A stretch of DNA of 42,602 bases from contig CAJQNR010000106.1 of the NCBI GenBank assembly GCA_905479715.1, positions 1-42,602 of the forward strand. The letters are read 5' to 3'. Of the stretch, positions 41,305-42,602 are shown one piece after another; the first letter of the stretch is position 1, and each line of letters opens with the position of its first letter. Source of the stretch: an uncultured Sphingorhabdus sp. (lineage in GTDB: Bacteria > Pseudomonadota > Alphaproteobacteria > Sphingomonadales > Sphingomonadaceae). The position numbers were made by a program, and so were the translations under genes. The notes under the pieces were generated by a model. The model worked only from the letters and a program-made list of their open reading frames with translations. It was not told the origin of the DNA and made no database searches.

Positions 41305-42602
41305 TGGGTGCTTCTTTTGATCGTTACCCCAGCGCAGGCTGTGGCCTGAACCAGGGACGCCGTATCGCATCGAAAGCGGGTTGGATCCCGGCCTTTGCCG
41401 GGATGACGGTTTTCGCCGCTTCGCCTGCGCTTGCGTCGTCCGGTGAACCGGTTAACCCATGGGTTGCCGCGGCCTATTTGCTGGCAGGCGTGCTTTTCAT
41501 TCTCGCTCTGCGCGGCCTGTCCTCGCCCGAATCGAGCCGTACGGGCAACCGTTTCGGCATGGCCGGGATGCTGATTGCCGTGGTCACCACCCTGTGGACC
41601 CACAGCGTCGCCAGCCTGCCGGAAATTGCCGGTGCCATCGCCATTGGTGGCGTGATCGGTTTTGTCACCGCGCGCCGCATTGCGATGACCGATATGCCGC
41701 AGCTGGTTGCGGCCTTCCACAGCCTCGTCGGCCTCGCCGCCGTACTGGTCGGTATCGCTGCCTATCTCAATCCCGGTGCCTTTGGCATATTGGATGCGAC
41801 GGGTGAAATATTGACCGTCAGCCGCGTCGAACTGGGCCTTGGCGTTGCCATTGGTGCGATCACCTTCTCCGGTTCGGTTATCGCTTTCCTCAAGCTCAAC
41901 GGCAATATGTCGGGCGCGCCGATCATGCTGCCGCTGCGTCATGTCATCAATCTGGGCGTACTGGCAGGGATCATCGGACTGACTGCCTATTTCGCTATTG
42001 CCCCGACCGTTGGTACGGGCGCGATATTCTGGACCATTGTCGGCCTCAGTTTCCTGATCGGTTTCCTGCTGATCATTCCGATTGGCGGTGCGGACATGCC
42101 GGTGGTTGTGTCGATGCTCAACAGCTATTCCGGCTGGGCTGCCGCGGCGATGGGCTTCACCCTCGGCAATACCGCGATGATCATCACCGGCGCGCTCGTT
42201 GGTTCGTCCGGTGCGATCCTGTCCTACATCATGTGCCGGGCAATGAACCGCAGCTTCATCAGCGTGATTGCTGGCGGCTTCGGGGCCGAAAGTGGCCCTG
42301 CCGACGGCGCAGAGAAAATCGACCGTCCGTGGAAACGGGGCAGCGCAGAAGATGCGGCGTTCCTGATGAAGCAGGCAGAAAATGTCATCATCATTCCGGG
42401 CTATGGCATGGCCGTGGCGCAGGCTCAGCATGCTTTGCGTGAAATGGGTGACCTGCTGAAAGAAGAAGGCGTCAACGTCAAATATGCCATTCACCCGGTG
42501 GCGGGCCGGATGCCGGGGCATATGAACGTGCTGCTCGCGGAAGCTAGCGTGCCATATGATGAAGTGTTCGAGCTGGAAGATATTAACAGCGAATTCGCCC
42601 AG
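41304..42602 (+). CDS. pntB: NAD(P) transhydrogenase subunit beta (3' end beyond window)
   Basis: Membrane domain II and NADP(H)-binding domain III; 433 codons are visible and the rest lies past the window edge. The membrane part reads VNPWVAAAYLLAGVLFILAL, LRGLSSPESSRTGN and RRIAMTDMPQLVAAFHSLVG, then SYSGWAAAAMGFTLGN. The start of domain III is visible as VIIIPGYGMAVAQAQHALRE and the HPVAGRMPGHMNVLLAEA loop. GGAG lies eight bases before ATG 41304. Codons 7-35 are unusual: they are a REPIN-like repeat (41322-41408) read in frame and absent from normal PntB. A later ATG at 41403 could start a conventional protein but has no Shine-Dalgarno. Confidence 0.93.
   Translation, partial: MGASFDRYPSAGCGLNQGRRIASKAGWIPAFAGMTVFAASPALASSGEPVNPWVAAAYLLAGVLFILALRGLSSPESSRTGNRFGMAGMLIAVVTTLWTHSVASLPEIAGAIAIGGVIGFVTARRIAMTDMPQLVAAFHSLVGLAAVLVGIAAYLNPGAFGILDATGEILTVSRVELGLGVAIGAITFSGSVIAFLKLNGNMSGAPIMLPLRHVINLGVLAGIIGLTAYFAIAPTVGTGAIFWTIVGLSFLIGFLLIIPIGGADMPVVVSMLNSYSGWAAAAMGFTLGNTAMIITGALVGSSGAILSYIMCRAMNRSFISVIAGGFGAESGPADGAEKIDRPWKRGSAEDAAFLMKQAENVIIIPGYGMAVAQAQHALREMGDLLKEEGVNVKYAIHPVAGRMPGHMNVLLAEASVPYDEVFELEDINSEFAQ
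41322..41408. mobile_element. REPIN-like palindrome pair inside pntB
   Basis: An 87-base segment has ends related as inverted repeats: it starts CGTTACCCC and finishes GGGATGACG. Each end is a REP-type hairpin: CCCCAGC/GCTGTGG (41327-41344, one mismatch) and a perfect ATCCCGGC/GCCGGGAT (41385-41404) with a CTTT loop. This is the layout of a REPIN (two REPs mobilised by a RAYT transposase). Its length is 29 codons exactly, and the pntB frame stays open, giving WIPAFAGMT, the familiar translated form of this repeat family. No RAYT gene is in the window. Confidence 0.65.

Noticed and set aside
41061-42521. 486-codon minus-strand frame opposite pntAB and pntB
   Set aside because: Low-complexity His/Arg/Asp-rich translation of the antisense strand of genuine membrane-protein genes.

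Overview
The window is chromosomal DNA of an alphaproteobacterium, most likely of the order Sphingomonadales (Sphingopyxis/Sphingorhabdus-like). This rests on protein resemblance and gene order: ubiE-ubiB-coaBC-dut beside mutM-rpsT-dnaA, cpdR beside an N-formylglutamate amidohydrolase, argH-lptM-lysA, a small aa3-oxidase subunit IV gene in front of the pnt transhydrogenase genes, and clustered GANTC sites (the CcrM methylation motif) upstream of dnaA. Sampled coding DNA is about 58-65% G+C. I see no prophage, insertion sequence, CRISPR array or rRNA operon.

Layout. 1-4744 (minus): quinone, CoA and nucleotide housekeeping genes (ubiE, ubiB, coaBC, dut), a small exported protein and a truncated moeB/thiF-type gene, packed with overlaps. 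4850-9050: mutM, rpsT with promoter and terminator, a DUF4136 lipoprotein, dnaA with a 535-base upstream region holding a perfect DnaA box, and tRNA-Val(TAC). 9082-15233: cytochrome b561 and a cytochrome c'-like lipoprotein, a TlpA-like lipoprotein, argH-lptM-lysA, and a siroheme synthase homologue with a decayed methyltransferase tail followed by DUF2721. 15234-15538: a gene-poor stretch with a strongly folded minus-strand RNA candidate containing a 19-codon reading frame behind a near-perfect Shine-Dalgarno. 15539-20752: lipoprotein, tlyA, a MscS channel, thiolase, ABM protein and dipeptide epimerase. 20788-24744: two exosortase A-associated polysaccharide genes (O-antigen ligase-like protein and glycosyltransferase), a 55-codon gene overlapping the ligase start, and a membrane-anchored protein. 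24748-27185: an S24-type repressor with an operator array facing two small unknown genes, a GloB-like hydrolase and a MAPEG protein. 27382-29622: rpmF-plsX-fabH. 29735-37016: AraC regulator, tRNA-Val(GAC), cpdR, N-formylglutamate amidohydrolase, SapC, an FAD-linked dehydrogenase, and a DEAD-box helicase with a terminator-like hairpin in its leader. 37024-42602: lipoprotein, sigma-54 activator, and the coxIV-pntAA-(PH domain)-pntAB-pntB operon running off the end.

Most genes are ordinary core functions. The unusual material lies between or inside them: the structured RNA/19-codon element (15232-15400), a REPIN-like palindrome pair translated in frame inside pntB (41322-41408), a low-G+C PH-domain gene inside the pnt operon, the S24 repressor/operator module with a predicted leaderless start, and several unexplained repeats (three TTTACA boxes, a 14-base tandem repeat, start-codon and leader hairpins). 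All functional statements are read from sequence motifs by eye; no database search was run.
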